Positions 27,123-36,125 of a stretch of 41,175 bases of DNA are shown in pieces; position 1 is the stretch's first letter, and the number at the start of each line of letters is the position of its first letter. A program made the translations under genes and the position numbers. This DNA comes from Acidobacteriota bacterium. Lineage in GTDB: Bacteria > Acidobacteriota > Terriglobia > Acidiferrales > UBA7541. The stretch lies in contig QHYZ01000100.1 in assembly GCA_003225295.1 (NCBI GenBank), positions 1 to 41,175 of the forward strand, given 5' to 3'. Below the pieces are notes generated by a model that saw nothing but the letters and a program-made list of their open reading frames with translations, was not told the origin of the DNA and ran no database searches.

Positions 27123-27998
27123 CTACGCTTCGCCCCATTTCAGCTTGCTGCGCAAAATCTCGAAATACGATTTCTTTGGCGGCTGGATGAGCTTGAGCGG
27201 CTCTTTCGCGCGGGAGATGCGGACAAGATCCGTAGGTTGCAATGGAATACCTCGCTGTCCGTCGAGGGTCATAAAAACGGACTCCGTGTTCCCTGAGAGT
27301 TTCAACTCGACGGAAGATGAGTCACGGATTACAAGCGGTCGGTCACTCAGCGTGTGCGGACAGATGGGAGTGATCACGAAGGATTCCACGGTGGGATGCA
27401 CGATGGGTCCGCCGGCGGAAAGGGAATAGGCAGTGGAGCCGGTAGGGCTGGCTACGATCAGGCCGTCGGCCCGGTAACGGCAGACAAAATCGCCGTCAAT
27501 GGTGAGCTCAGGCTCGATCATGCGGGCGAGCGCGCCCTTATTGATCACCACTTCGTTCAACACGCGCTGATTATCGATCACCTTGCCCGCGCGTTCGAGC
27601 TCGACGCTGATCATGACGCGTTCGCTGAGCGAAAAGCGGCCCTCCAAAGTGTCATCCAGGGCCGGGTGGAGCTCTTCCAGGGTGAAGCTGGTAAGGAAGC
27701 CCAGGCTGCCCATATTGATGGGCAAGATCGGAATTCCTCGCGGAGCGGCCAGACGGGCGGCGGCAAGCATGGTGCCGTCACCCCCAAGCACAAGCAGAAG
27801 TTGCGACGCGTCTGCCACGCGCTCTCGAGTCTGACCTTGCGAGCCGTCCGGCAAAGAACTGGCCGTCTCTTCGTCGATGATCGATTGTATGCCGTGCGCT
27901 TCGAGCCACTTCAGCAGGGGAGGCACAACGACGACAAGATTCGAGCGGCGAGGGCGTGAAATGATGCCGATGGTTTGAACGGTTTGTCGGGGTTGCAT
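27123..27998 (-). CDS. nadK: NAD kinase
   Basis: From ATG 27998 this encodes 291 residues; longer in-frame starts would run into tlyA and add unrelated sequence. Conserved features are LLVLGGDGTMLAAAR (the GGDG ATP/NAD site), NMGSLGFLT, LNEVVINKG and DGLIVASPTGSTAYSLSAGGP. It phosphorylates NAD+ to NADP+ in the cytosol. It lies 14 bp after tlyA at the end of the minus-strand unit; the order polyprenyl synthase - tlyA - nadK is widespread in bacteria. Confidence 0.96.
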   Translation of the reverse strand: MQPRQTVQTIGIISRPRRSNLVVVVPPLLKWLEAHGIQSIIDEETASSLPDGSQGQTRERVADASQLLLVLGGDGTMLAAARLAAPRGIPILPINMGSLGFLTSFTLEELHPALDDTLEGRFSLSERVMISVELERAGKVIDNQRVLNEVVINKGALARMIEPELTIDGDFVCRYRADGLIVASPTGSTAYSLSAGGPIVHPTVESFVITPICPHTLSDRPLVIRDSSSVELKLSGNTESVFMTLDGQRGIPLQPTDLVRISRAKEPLKLIQPPKKSYFEILRSKLKWGEA

Positions 27999-28012
27999 GT
28001 CCGCCTGCGATT

Positions 28013-28765
28013 CTACTCTAGGGACTTTTTGCGTGCGTAGAGAAAATACTCCTGATTGCCTTCGGCCCCCAGGAGATGACTCGGGCGGATTCCGAGGTAA
28101 TCCAGTCCAACGGATTCGACGCATTCGTGGACAGTCAGGATCGCCTTATCGTGCAACTTCTTATCTTTCACGATTCCACCAGGCTCAATCTCCTCGCGTC
28201 GCAACTCGAATTGCGGCTTGATAAGGATGAGAAAGCTGGCGCGGGGTTTTGCCACCGCTATTGCGGGCTTGACTACTTTCTTGACGGAGATGAAGGAAAC
28301 ATCAATCACCACGATGTCGACGCTTTCGGGAAGATCTTGAACGCGCAGTTCGCGCGCGTTCCGCTCAATTGGAATGACGTAAGGGTTCTGGCGCAGCTTC
28401 CAGTCAAGCTGTTCGACATTCACGTCGACGGCGTAGACGCGCACTGCGCCGCGCTGTAGCAAGCAATCCGTGAAGCCGCCGTTCGAGGAGCCGACATCCA
28501 AGCAAACGCACCCGGCTGGCGCAATCGCAAAGTCTTCTAGCGCGCCTTCGAGTTTCATTCCACCGCGACTGACGAACTTCTGCCGCCGGCTGACGATTTC
28601 GATGCGCGCGTCTTGCGAGACGGGCATACCTGCCTTTTCGGTTCGTTGGCCGTCCACCTGAACTTCACCGGCGAGGATCATCGCCATGGCTTTCTGGGGA
28701 GATTCGGCGCAGCCTCGCTCGACAAGAAGAAGATCGAGCCGTTTGCGGTCTGCCCGAGGTTTCAT
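28013..28765 (-). CDS. tlyA: TlyA family rRNA 2'-O-methyltransferase (S4 + FtsJ domains)
   Basis: This encodes 250 residues. An N-terminal S4 RNA-binding domain (~6-65: RLDLLLVERGCAESPQKA, VQVDG) is followed by KFVSRGGMKLEGAL, typical of TlyA, and an FtsJ/RrmJ Rossmann methyltransferase domain with the SAM loop CLDVGSSNGGFTDCLLQ (usually DVGASTGGFTDCLL), VDIVVIDVSFISV and LIKPQFE. TlyA 2'-O-methylates cytidines of 16S and, in some species, 23S rRNA, and has been reported as a haemolysin in mycobacteria. It starts 15 bp after the polyprenyl synthase stop and is followed by nadK after 14 bp. Confidence 0.95.
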   Translation of the reverse strand: MKPRADRKRLDLLLVERGCAESPQKAMAMILAGEVQVDGQRTEKAGMPVSQDARIEIVSRRQKFVSRGGMKLEGALEDFAIAPAGCVCLDVGSSNGGFTDCLLQRGAVRVYAVDVNVEQLDWKLRQNPYVIPIERNARELRVQDLPESVDIVVIDVSFISVKKVVKPAIAVAKPRASFLILIKPQFELRREEIEPGGIVKDKKLHDKAILTVHECVESVGLDYLGIRPSHLLGAEGNQEYFLYARKKSLE

Positions 28766-28780
28766 GAGACGTTCGATCGA

Positions 28781-29662
28781 TCAAGCGCGGCGAAGCACAA
28801 GGAATTCCGCGATTTCGCGGAGGCGCGCGGCGCGATCCGCGTATGGTGCGAGTTCAGCAATGGCTTCGGTGGCGAGACGATTGGCAATCTGGTGAGAGCG
28901 CTCCAGACCGTAAACTGCCGGGTAGGTTGCCTTTTGCTGCGCCAGGTCCTTTCCCGCGGTCTTGCCAAGTGCGGTGGAGGACTCCTCGACGTCAAGGATG
29001 TCGTCAATGACCTGGAAAGCCCAGCCGATGGTCCCGCCGAATCGCCGCAGGCGCGCGACATCTTCGGAGCTGGCCCCTGCGCACAAGGCCCCGGCCGTTA
29101 TAGAAGCACTGATGAGCGCAGCGGTTTTCGAGCGGTGAATGTACTCCAGCATCTGCTCATCGACGTGCTTACCTTGGGCTTCGAGGTCAGCGACCTGGCC
29201 ACCTACCATTCCGTTGATAGTTCCGGCCGCAGCGGCCACTTCCGAGAGAATGGCGGCGCGGCGCTCCGCGGCGGCGGGTGTCGCTCCGATGGTTTCGAAC
29301 GCCAGCGTAAGGAGAGCGTCGCCCGCGAGGATGGCGATGGCTTCGCCGAATTTCTTATGGCAAGTTGGCTTGCCGCGGCGGAGATCGTCGTTGTCCAGCG
29401 CCGGCAAATCATCGTGGATCAAGGAATAGGTGTGGATCAATTCGATGGCGCAGGCAGGGTGAAGCGTGGGTAAGACAACGCTGGCAAAGATGCGCGACGT
29501 CTCGAGACACAGGATGGGGCGAATTCGCTTTCCGCCAGCGAAGACGCTGTAACGCATTGCCGTATGAATGGAAGAAGGTGGCGCGGTTTCAGCAGGGAGG
29601 AGACGTTCAAGAGCGGCATCGACGGCCAGGCGGTCTTCTTCGAAAAATGGGGGAAGTTTCAT
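28781..29662 (-). CDS. ispA: short-chain polyprenyl diphosphate synthase (farnesyl/geranylgeranyl)
   Basis: From ATG 29662 this encodes 293 residues, the usual size. It has all family motifs: GGKRIRP, the first Asp-rich motif DDLPALDNDD, GDALLTLAF, KTAALI, and the second Asp-rich motif FQVIDDILDVE, followed by GKTAGKDLAQQKATYP. It condenses isopentenyl diphosphate with allylic primers to give C15 or C20 products that feed undecaprenyl phosphate, quinones or hopanoids. It sits between xseB and tlyA as in many genomes, here without dxs. An upstream in-frame ATG (29755) would overlap the Fpg-XseB gene and add 31 unlikely residues. Confidence 0.94.
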   Translation of the reverse strand: MKLPPFFEEDRLAVDAALERLLPAETAPPSSIHTAMRYSVFAGGKRIRPILCLETSRIFASVVLPTLHPACAIELIHTYSLIHDDLPALDNDDLRRGKPTCHKKFGEAIAILAGDALLTLAFETIGATPAAAERRAAILSEVAAAAGTINGMVGGQVADLEAQGKHVDEQMLEYIHRSKTAALISASITAGALCAGASSEDVARLRRFGGTIGWAFQVIDDILDVEESSTALGKTAGKDLAQQKATYPAVYGLERSHQIANRLATEAIAELAPYADRAARLREIAEFLVLRRA

Positions 29663-29702
29663 CGCAGCAGGGAATGGGAGCCCAGCGGGCTGCCGGGGCG
29701 CA

Positions 29703-30842
29703 TCACGATTCGGTCTCCCGCTCAGGGTCGAACGGCTCTGCCGCAAGCTTGCCATCGGCTCTCTTCAGGAGGATTTCCACTCGGCCCTCGGCCTCTTCCA
29801 GTTGCTTCTGGCATTCGCGTGAGAGCGCGACGCCCTCCTCGAACAGCTTCATCGCGTCGTCCAGAGAGAGTTGCGGGCTTTCCAAGCGGCGAACGACTTC
29901 CTCCAGGCGGGCAAGCGAGCGCTCAAAATCGGGTTTTTTCTGCAGTTCAGGTTTCTTAGTAGCAGGTGTATTCACGCGATCGGTCCGTATCCTTTGGTGC
30001 GCCCATTCCTGACAGCGCCTACACCAGTAAGTTGACCGGCCGCCCTGTGCCATACGCCGGATCGGCTCACCGCAGCGGCGGCAGGATCTTCCCTCGCGGC
30101 CGTAGGCGCGAAGAAAACGTTCCAACCCTTCGAACCACCACTCCGGATCGCGAAAGTTGGGCGCCGGATGCAGACAGCATTCTAAAGCACGCGCGAGAAC
30201 AGACACAATTGCTTTGTGCAAGCGGCGCGCCTCCCGCGGTTTCAACGTGTTGGCGCGGCGGCGAGGGTCGAGGCGAGCCTGCCACAGCGATTCGCAAGAG
30301 TAGATGTTGCCGATACCAGCGACCCGCGATTGATCCAGCAAGAAGTCCTTCAACGGACGCTTGGACGCGGAGAGCAATGCGGCAAAGCAGTGGGGGGTGA
30401 AATCGCGCGAGAGGGCGTCGATGCCCAAGGCGTTGAGGCCAGGGCAATCATCAACGGATTTCCAGAGGTGAAGGTGGCCAAAATGGCGGCGATCGGCGAA
30501 GCCGAGGACGCCTTTGTCCAGTTCGAGGGCAACATCGACGTGCACGCCGTTTTCACCCTGGTTGGCGCGCTCCCGCAGTTCTTGGCCGTTCGAAAACCAT
30601 AGGAGTTGGCCATCGAGCCGAAAGTGCATCGTCAGCAGCCCGCGGTCCAATACGAGAAGCACATATTTCCCTTGGCGATCGACAATGCGAATGCGGCGGC
30701 CCTGGGCTTGGCGAGCGACCTGCGCAGGGTCTTGGGGCTTCGTGGCGATGGGGTGAAGGACGTGAACGCAACGAATTTTCCGGCCCTGGACGAGGGGACG
30801 TAGCGTGCGAACGACAGCTTCCACTTCCGGGAGTTCGGGCAT
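29703..30842 (-). CDS. fusion of formamidopyrimidine-DNA glycosylase (Fpg/MutM) and exonuclease VII small subunit (XseB)
   Basis: One uninterrupted 379-residue frame. Residues 1-~282 are Fpg: catalytic N-terminal PELPEVE (Pro2, Glu3 after Met removal), the Lys of RQGKYV, the H2TH region QSRVAGIGNIYSCESLW, and a C-terminal zinc finger (CRRCGEPIRRM ... YWCRRCQEW). Residues ~297-365 are XseB (FERSLARLEEVVRRLESPQL, SLDDAMKLFEEGVALSRECQ), a helical subunit of exonuclease VII. No stop separates the two parts. A GTG at 29975 (residue 290) could give a separate 90-residue XseB by internal initiation. Fpg excises oxidised purines and nicks DNA; XseB supports XseA in single-strand degradation. xseA is not in the window. 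Cotranscribed with ispA downstream and the acylase gene upstream (15 bp). Confidence 0.9.
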   Translation of the reverse strand: MPELPEVEAVVRTLRPLVQGRKIRCVHVLHPIATKPQDPAQVARQAQGRRIRIVDRQGKYVLLVLDRGLLTMHFRLDGQLLWFSNGQELRERANQGENGVHVDVALELDKGVLGFADRRHFGHLHLWKSVDDCPGLNALGIDALSRDFTPHCFAALLSASKRPLKDFLLDQSRVAGIGNIYSCESLWQARLDPRRRANTLKPREARRLHKAIVSVLARALECCLHPAPNFRDPEWWFEGLERFLRAYGREGRSCRRCGEPIRRMAQGGRSTYWCRRCQEWAHQRIRTDRVNTPATKKPELQKKPDFERSLARLEEVVRRLESPQLSLDDAMKLFEEGVALSRECQKQLEEAEGRVEILLKRADGKLAAEPFDPERETES

Positions 30843-30857
30843 GAGCGCTGTAGGGGA

Positions 30858-33302
30858 TCAAGAACCAGGCTTGAGAGTGAGTGCGTGCCTGCGCGCGTTC
30901 GCCTCGGCCGCATCGCTGAACGCCGCGAAAACGGGTTGGCCTTCGTACCAGTAGGAAAATTGATCGGAGTAATGGCTACTACCCGGCTGCCCGGATTGTC
31001 CTGCGGGGAGGAGCAAAATAGATTCATCCCAATTTCCGGGGTTGCCAACAAAACGCATCGCGGGGCCATGATACTTCGTCGCCGCGCGTACGCTGTAAAC
31101 GGTTCCCGCTTGGGGCTTGTCCGTGATGCTGAGGAATCGCTTCAACAGACCATCGTGTCCAAGGGGATGGAACATATCCAAGGAGTTGAAGTACTTCCAC
31201 GCCCAATCTTCAACACGACCGCTCTTGGTCTGTTCGGCCAAATTGGTCACGGCAAGGTCAGCGGCGGCCGCCAGCAATTCGTCATAGTTTTTATAAGCCG
31301 CGGGCAACCACTTCGCGGGCCGGTCGGTGAGGACCTTTTGCAGAAATGCGGTGCTCCGCCAGTGATAAAGATTGGTATCTTTTCCAAGGAACGGCTCGAG
31401 GAGGAGGTCGATAGCCGCCCGGCGCGCTGCGTGAAGAAAAGAAACTTCCGGAGAGCCGGCATCGGCGATTCCATTCCAATCCTTCAGGCCTTCGATGAGC
31501 GTTCGAGCGCGTGGGTCTTTGGGTTGCGCTATTTTCGCCGCTGCCATCAATTGATCTGCGAGGAAGAGGTGGGGATAACTATACGTGTCGGTCTGGACTT
31601 TAAGCATGTCCTCGGGGCGTAAATCGTGACGGTCATGCAGTAGATCGTAGATCCGCGCGGTGCGGTAAGGCTCGTCCCAGCGATCCGTGAGATATGGTTT
31701 GTAATTCGGCCCCACGACACGCGCATTGGCAGTGACAATCAATCCACTTTCGGGGTTGAGCGCCTGCGGGAGCTGGTCAAACGGGATGTAGCCGGTCCAC
31801 TCGTAGTCGTCCGTGTCTCCGGGAACAGGCACTTCGCCGTGCCCCTTTTTTCGAATCGGCACTCGCGCGGCCATCAGGTATCCGATATTGCCGTCCACAT
31901 CCGCGTAGACAGCGTTCTGCCCGGGGCCCCAGACGTGCCTCATAATTTCGCGGAATTCTTTCCAATTGTGCGCCTTGCCCAGCCAGTTGTAGCTGTTAAC
32001 GAGTCCACCCGGTTCCGTCGCCGTCCAGCGCAGTGCGTAAGCCTTGTCTCCCTCGCGATGAACGATCGGGCCGTGGCGAGTCACGACAATCTTCAAGTGT
32101 TCGTCCGGCTGGCCTTTGATGCGGATGGTCTCGTCGATGACTTGCGCCTTCGTCCACGCGCCCTTCACCCGATACTCATCCGGGGAGGCCGGATTGAACG
32201 TCTCGATGTAAAGATCCTGAACGTCGGCGCCGTTATTGGTAAAGCCCCAGGCGATGTGGTCGTTGTGCCCGATGATAATCATCGGTGCACCGGGGAAGGT
32301 GACGCCTTTGACGTCCCATCCGGGTGCCGTGAGGTGAACCTCATACCAGATTGATGGAATGGAGAGCTCGAGATGGGTGTCATTGGCCAGCAGGGGCTTC
32401 CCGGTGGCGCTATGGGCGCCGCTCACGACCCAGTTGTTGCTGCCAAGACCTTGGCGAATCTCGCTTTTTGATTCCTGTAAAAACTCTTGGATGGACTGCG
32501 TGAGAGCCGCAGTCAAGTCTGGCCCACTTTCCGAATTCAGGACGTCGGTCGAAGCCCCACGGTCGGCTTTTAGCACGGTATCCGGTTGCATGTCGTCGTC
32601 ATCATCTTCATCGTCGGGGTCCGCTGCGGAACGTTGCGAGCCATCATCGATAACCTTGGGATCGCCGACGACGAAATGATCCATGGAGGCCTCTTGCGAG
32701 AAGAGATCCTTGGCACGGTCTGCCCCGGCGCGTTCCATGACTTTGGCACGATTTAATTCTCTTTCCCAGGTGTCCGTCAGAGTTCGGTACATGTAGCCTG
32801 AAATAGCTACAGTATCGGACGACTGCCAAGCCCTGGGCTCGTAACGAAGGAGCGAAAATTCCAGAGGGAGATTGTTTCTGTGCTGCTCGATAAATTGGTT
32901 CACGCCACGCGCATAGGCTTCCACCATCTTGCGAGATTCGGGGTCGAGAAGTGTGGCGTCACGCTCTGCGGCGCGGGCGAAGCCGTTCGTTCGAAACTCT
33001 TTGTCGATGAGAACCGTCTTGGGGCCCAGAATTTCAGAAAGCTGCCCGCGGGCGACGCGGCGCAGCAGATCCATCTGCCAGAGGCGGTCCTGTGCCATGA
33101 CGTAGCCCTGAGCCTCTGCGAGATCTTCGCTTGACGCGGCACGGATGTGCGGCACGCCCCAGCGGTCACGTTCGACAGTGACCTCTCGCCGGAGACCAGG
33201 TAAGGAAGCGTTTCCGTCGAGTTGCGGCAGCGGGCGGTAGACAAACCACCACGCCAAGGCACCGGTTGCAATCACCAGAATGGCGAAGATCCAGGAGAAC
33301 AT
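30858..33302 (-). CDS. penicillin acylase family Ntn-hydrolase
   Basis: From ATG 33302 this encodes 814 residues; a TTG at 33320 preceded by GGGAG is an alternative start. An N-terminal hydrophobic segment (IFAILVIATGALAWWFVY) acts as signal or anchor. The proenzyme layout is alpha chain (~40-220, with RDRWGVPHI and AQDRLWQMDLLRRVARG), a spacer, then the beta chain starting at Ser288 in GSNNWVVSG, the autocatalytic nucleophile, followed by ANDTHLELSIPSIWYE. Family members hydrolyse amide bonds of beta-lactams, acyl-homoserine lactones or other N-acyl compounds in the periplasm. The spacer carries a very acidic run (DPDDEDDDDD, ~229-238). It appears to open the minus-strand unit with fpg-xseB, ispA, tlyA and nadK. 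Natural substrate unknown. Confidence 0.92.
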   Translation of the reverse strand: MFSWIFAILVIATGALAWWFVYRPLPQLDGNASLPGLRREVTVERDRWGVPHIRAASSEDLAEAQGYVMAQDRLWQMDLLRRVARGQLSEILGPKTVLIDKEFRTNGFARAAERDATLLDPESRKMVEAYARGVNQFIEQHRNNLPLEFSLLRYEPRAWQSSDTVAISGYMYRTLTDTWERELNRAKVMERAGADRAKDLFSQEASMDHFVVGDPKVIDDGSQRSAADPDDEDDDDDMQPDTVLKADRGASTDVLNSESGPDLTAALTQSIQEFLQESKSEIRQGLGSNNWVVSGAHSATGKPLLANDTHLELSIPSIWYEVHLTAPGWDVKGVTFPGAPMIIIGHNDHIAWGFTNNGADVQDLYIETFNPASPDEYRVKGAWTKAQVIDETIRIKGQPDEHLKIVVTRHGPIVHREGDKAYALRWTATEPGGLVNSYNWLGKAHNWKEFREIMRHVWGPGQNAVYADVDGNIGYLMAARVPIRKKGHGEVPVPGDTDDYEWTGYIPFDQLPQALNPESGLIVTANARVVGPNYKPYLTDRWDEPYRTARIYDLLHDRHDLRPEDMLKVQTDTYSYPHLFLADQLMAAAKIAQPKDPRARTLIEGLKDWNGIADAGSPEVSFLHAARRAAIDLLLEPFLGKDTNLYHWRSTAFLQKVLTDRPAKWLPAAYKNYDELLAAAADLAVTNLAEQTKSGRVEDWAWKYFNSLDMFHPLGHDGLLKRFLSITDKPQAGTVYSVRAATKYHGPAMRFVGNPGNWDESILLLPAGQSGQPGSSHYSDQFSYWYEGQPVFAAFSDAAEANARRHALTLKPGS

Positions 33303-33505
33303 CCGGAGAATGGTTCGCAAGCTCACTCCCACGCGAATTAGGCAAAAAGTGAGTGTAGAGGAGGTGCTTCGTGCGCGCAACCAAGTCGAGCAGGACTGTG
33401 AGACAAAGCGCTACGTTCCTTGCCCTCCCCCAGTATTTGGGCGCTCTCGCGGAGTATTCATGCGACTACCAGTTTCGATGCGGCTGTCGCGGTCCCTGGC
33501 GAAAT

Positions 33506-34711
33506 TTATTCGATGGCGATGAACTCTCTTCCGCACAGAAACTGACGTAGTGTTGAGGCCTTCTCGGCAAGAGCGACTCGGCATTCCGAACTCGGGAGCA
33601 CCGCAGACAATTTCTCCAGGTCGCGGATTTTCTCAACGAACGCGGACACCGTGACCGGGTCCATCTTTGCGCCATTGGACCACGAATCGCTGCCGCTGCG
33701 CGTCAGGAGATAGCTCTTGGAGCCATCGTGAAGCTCGATTTTGTCGGGTTCGGCGAAGCCGAAGTCGAAGAGCTTTTTGTTTCGGAGATCGTCGAGGCTC
33801 TTATTCAGTCCCGGTCCGGTAGCGCTCGAAATCTTATAGACACCCGGGACCGCGCTGGACTTTGCGTAATAGTCGTCTTTGTTTTTCCGAACCTGCAGTT
33901 CCTGAGTGCCGGTGATATCCGTCACCCTTGCCGCTGCAAAAGGAGTGCCCGAGCCGAATGCCGCAGACGCCTTCTTGTCATCTTCACTGCCGCTCAAATC
34001 CATTCTTGCATCGTGCAAGGTCCGCAGCAGCTCTTCCGCCTGGGAGCGGTCCGCGCGGAACGGTTTCGGCCTTACGATCTGCCACTCATCTTTGCTGCGC
34101 GCAAGCGCAATGGTTTGTTTCTTGGCCGTCAATTCAATGCCAGAAACTTTGTCCGAATCAAAGGTCAGCAGGCGTTTGTCTCGCAGATCATTCGAACTCT
34201 TGACCAAGACGTTCTTGTTGTAGCTCGCCATGGTAAACACGCGAGAATCTCCGGCCAGTGTCGCGTACGCGCCATTGCCTGTCGGAGTGTCATCCCCGAC
34301 TAGGAGCTTTTGGGTTTTCCCGTCCTTTTTCGTGATTTCCACTTCGACGGACGGCTGGGTGAGGCCGTACTGGTCGAAGTTGCTGGCCTTGTCTTCGACA
34401 AGCCGGTCGGAATTCAGCGACGTCAGAGTCGACAACATGCTCGATACTGCGTCCTGATCCGCGGCGAGCGCCTGAGGCGCAGTGATTTGCCATTGCCCCG
34501 CTTCATTTCTCGCCAGAGCGACGCTATCACCACTTTTTTTCCGAATCGAGAGTGCGGCAATATCCGCCGCTTGGAGGGTCAGGATTTTCGGCGACGACTC
34601 GGGGTTGGAGTCCGCGGAGCTTTTCGCAGATTGGTGATGATTGGACCAATAGAGCGCGCCAATCAGCACCGACAGCACCATGGCAGCGACCAGCAGATCG
34701 CGGATTTTCAT
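33506..34711 (-). CDS. DUF4340 domain protein of a Gld-like ABC system
   Basis: This encodes 401 residues. One N-terminal membrane helix (LLVAAMVLSVLIGALYW) precedes a periplasmic region of repeated units: ALARNEAGQWQITAPQALAADQ (~65-86) and ALARSKDEWQIVRPKPFRADR recur about 140 residues apart, and each precedes a segment of the type LLRTLHDARM or MLSTLTSLNSDRLV. This internal repeat is characteristic of DUF4340. Such proteins follow GldG-type genes in ABC operons of many phyla; the role is unknown, perhaps in export or in contact with the cell wall. It begins 37 bp after the GldG-like gene. Confidence 0.88.
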   Translation of the reverse strand: MKIRDLLVAAMVLSVLIGALYWSNHHQSAKSSADSNPESSPKILTLQAADIAALSIRKKSGDSVALARNEAGQWQITAPQALAADQDAVSSMLSTLTSLNSDRLVEDKASNFDQYGLTQPSVEVEITKKDGKTQKLLVGDDTPTGNGAYATLAGDSRVFTMASYNKNVLVKSSNDLRDKRLLTFDSDKVSGIELTAKKQTIALARSKDEWQIVRPKPFRADRSQAEELLRTLHDARMDLSGSEDDKKASAAFGSGTPFAAARVTDITGTQELQVRKNKDDYYAKSSAVPGVYKISSATGPGLNKSLDDLRNKKLFDFGFAEPDKIELHDGSKSYLLTRSGSDSWSNGAKMDPVTVSAFVEKIRDLEKLSAVLPSSECRVALAEKASTLRQFLCGREFIAIE

Positions 34712-34748
34712 AGCGCCGCACCTGATAAGGTCTTCGAGCGCAGAACGG

Positions 34749-36125
34749 TTACCTTCGTCGCCACCACACCGAGACTCCTGTAATCACAATTCCCAAGGGC
34801 AGTAGTCCAAGGCTGGTGATGCCCACCCAATTCAACTGGCCACGGGTCATAGTGATCCGGCGGTCATCACGGTCTTTCGGGCGAATGGAGATCAGATCCT
34901 CATCGGAGGCGAGCCAGTTCATGACGTTCATCGCCAGATCACGGTTGCCATTAAAACTGATAAACGAATTCGCGGCCCACGCCGAACTTCCCACCACGAC
35001 AAACCGGCCTTCGGAGTTCTCCTTTCCTGTTCTGTAGGAGCCGGATGCTGCGATGGTCAGCGGTCCCTTCTTGTTTTTCGGATCGTTGGGATCGACTTGG
35101 GGAGAATTCAACTTGCTGGTGGCCAGGCTGCTTTCGGATGAACCAAACAGCTTCTCTACGGTCGTCTTGTCTGTGCTCTTCACCTCCATGGAGCGCACCA
35201 GCGGAAATCCTGTGGCGGAACCTTTGAGCTCGTTCACGATGGCGTGCCGCTCGTAATGAGTCACAAGCGCCACCTGCGGACCAAGACCGGCAAGTTGCCC
35301 AATGGGATTAAGGTCGAGGATCAAATCTTTGTCCAACGTGATGCCCCAGCTTTGGAGCAGGCCTGCCAGCGCGTCGTTGTCGGCAATTTCCGAGCGGCCC
35401 ATCTTCAGCGGAGGATCAAGAAGGAGCAGTGCTCGTCCGCCTTCTTCAACGTATTTTTTTATGGCATCGACGGCGGGCTGCTGGTAGTCCCCGGTCGGTC
35501 CGGCAACCACGAGGACCATGCAATCGTGGGGAACCTCCGCTTTTTGCAAGAGGCTGATCGACTTTGAGTTGTATTCTTCCTTGACGAGGAGATCGCGGAG
35601 GCGCGAATAACCGCTTCTATCCGTGTCGTCGATCTGATGCTCTCCGCTTCCGGAGACAAAACAAACGGTTCGCGCATTGTTCTTCAGGGCGCGAATCAAT
35701 GCTCCCGTGATATCTTCCTCGCTCGTACCTTTCGCTTCTTCTCGTTTCGTCCCAATTTGCACCATGGTTGTGCCGTAGCTCTTGATTCCGGCTTCGCGGG
35801 CCAATTGTGGTTTCTTATCCACATCAACGAAATCGACATGAACTCTGCGAGAGAGCTTGGCATACAGGTCCAACTGATCCTTGGCCCGCTCGAAGCGAGT
35901 GCCCTGGTCAAAATAAGTGATCTTGGCGTCCTCTTTTAGGCCTTTGACGATCTTCGCGGTCTGTTCGGAAAGGCTGTAACGCTTGTTGGAGGTTGCGTCG
36001 TACGTCTTGTCATAGCGATTGGCCAAGACATTTACCGTGCTGACGATAGAAACCACGACTAAAATATATAACGTTGCGTAACCAACATATTTTGTTTGCC
36101 GCGCCTTGAGAAGCTGTAGATTCAC
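34749..36125 (-). CDS. GldG-like ABC transporter auxiliary protein
   Basis: This encodes 458 residues. One N-terminal helix (YATLYILVVVSIVSTVNVLA) and one C-terminal helix (GITSLGLLPLGIVITGVSVWW) flank a large periplasmic domain. It begins with RYDKTYDATSNKRYSLSEQT, typical of the GldG/ABC-type uncharacterised transport family, and contains CFVSGSGEHQIDD, VLVVAGPTGDYQ and GGRALLLLDPPL, a Rossmann-like fold related to the IFT52/GldG domain. It starts on the base next to the permease stop. In Bacteroidota, GldA, GldF and GldG act in gliding; in other phyla the related complexes have unknown export functions. Confidence 0.9.
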   Translation of the reverse strand: MNLQLLKARQTKYVGYATLYILVVVSIVSTVNVLANRYDKTYDATSNKRYSLSEQTAKIVKGLKEDAKITYFDQGTRFERAKDQLDLYAKLSRRVHVDFVDVDKKPQLAREAGIKSYGTTMVQIGTKREEAKGTSEEDITGALIRALKNNARTVCFVSGSGEHQIDDTDRSGYSRLRDLLVKEEYNSKSISLLQKAEVPHDCMVLVVAGPTGDYQQPAVDAIKKYVEEGGRALLLLDPPLKMGRSEIADNDALAGLLQSWGITLDKDLILDLNPIGQLAGLGPQVALVTHYERHAIVNELKGSATGFPLVRSMEVKSTDKTTVEKLFGSSESSLATSKLNSPQVDPNDPKNKKGPLTIAASGSYRTGKENSEGRFVVVGSSAWAANSFISFNGNRDLAMNVMNWLASDEDLISIRPKDRDDRRITMTRGQLNWVGITSLGLLPLGIVITGVSVWWRRR

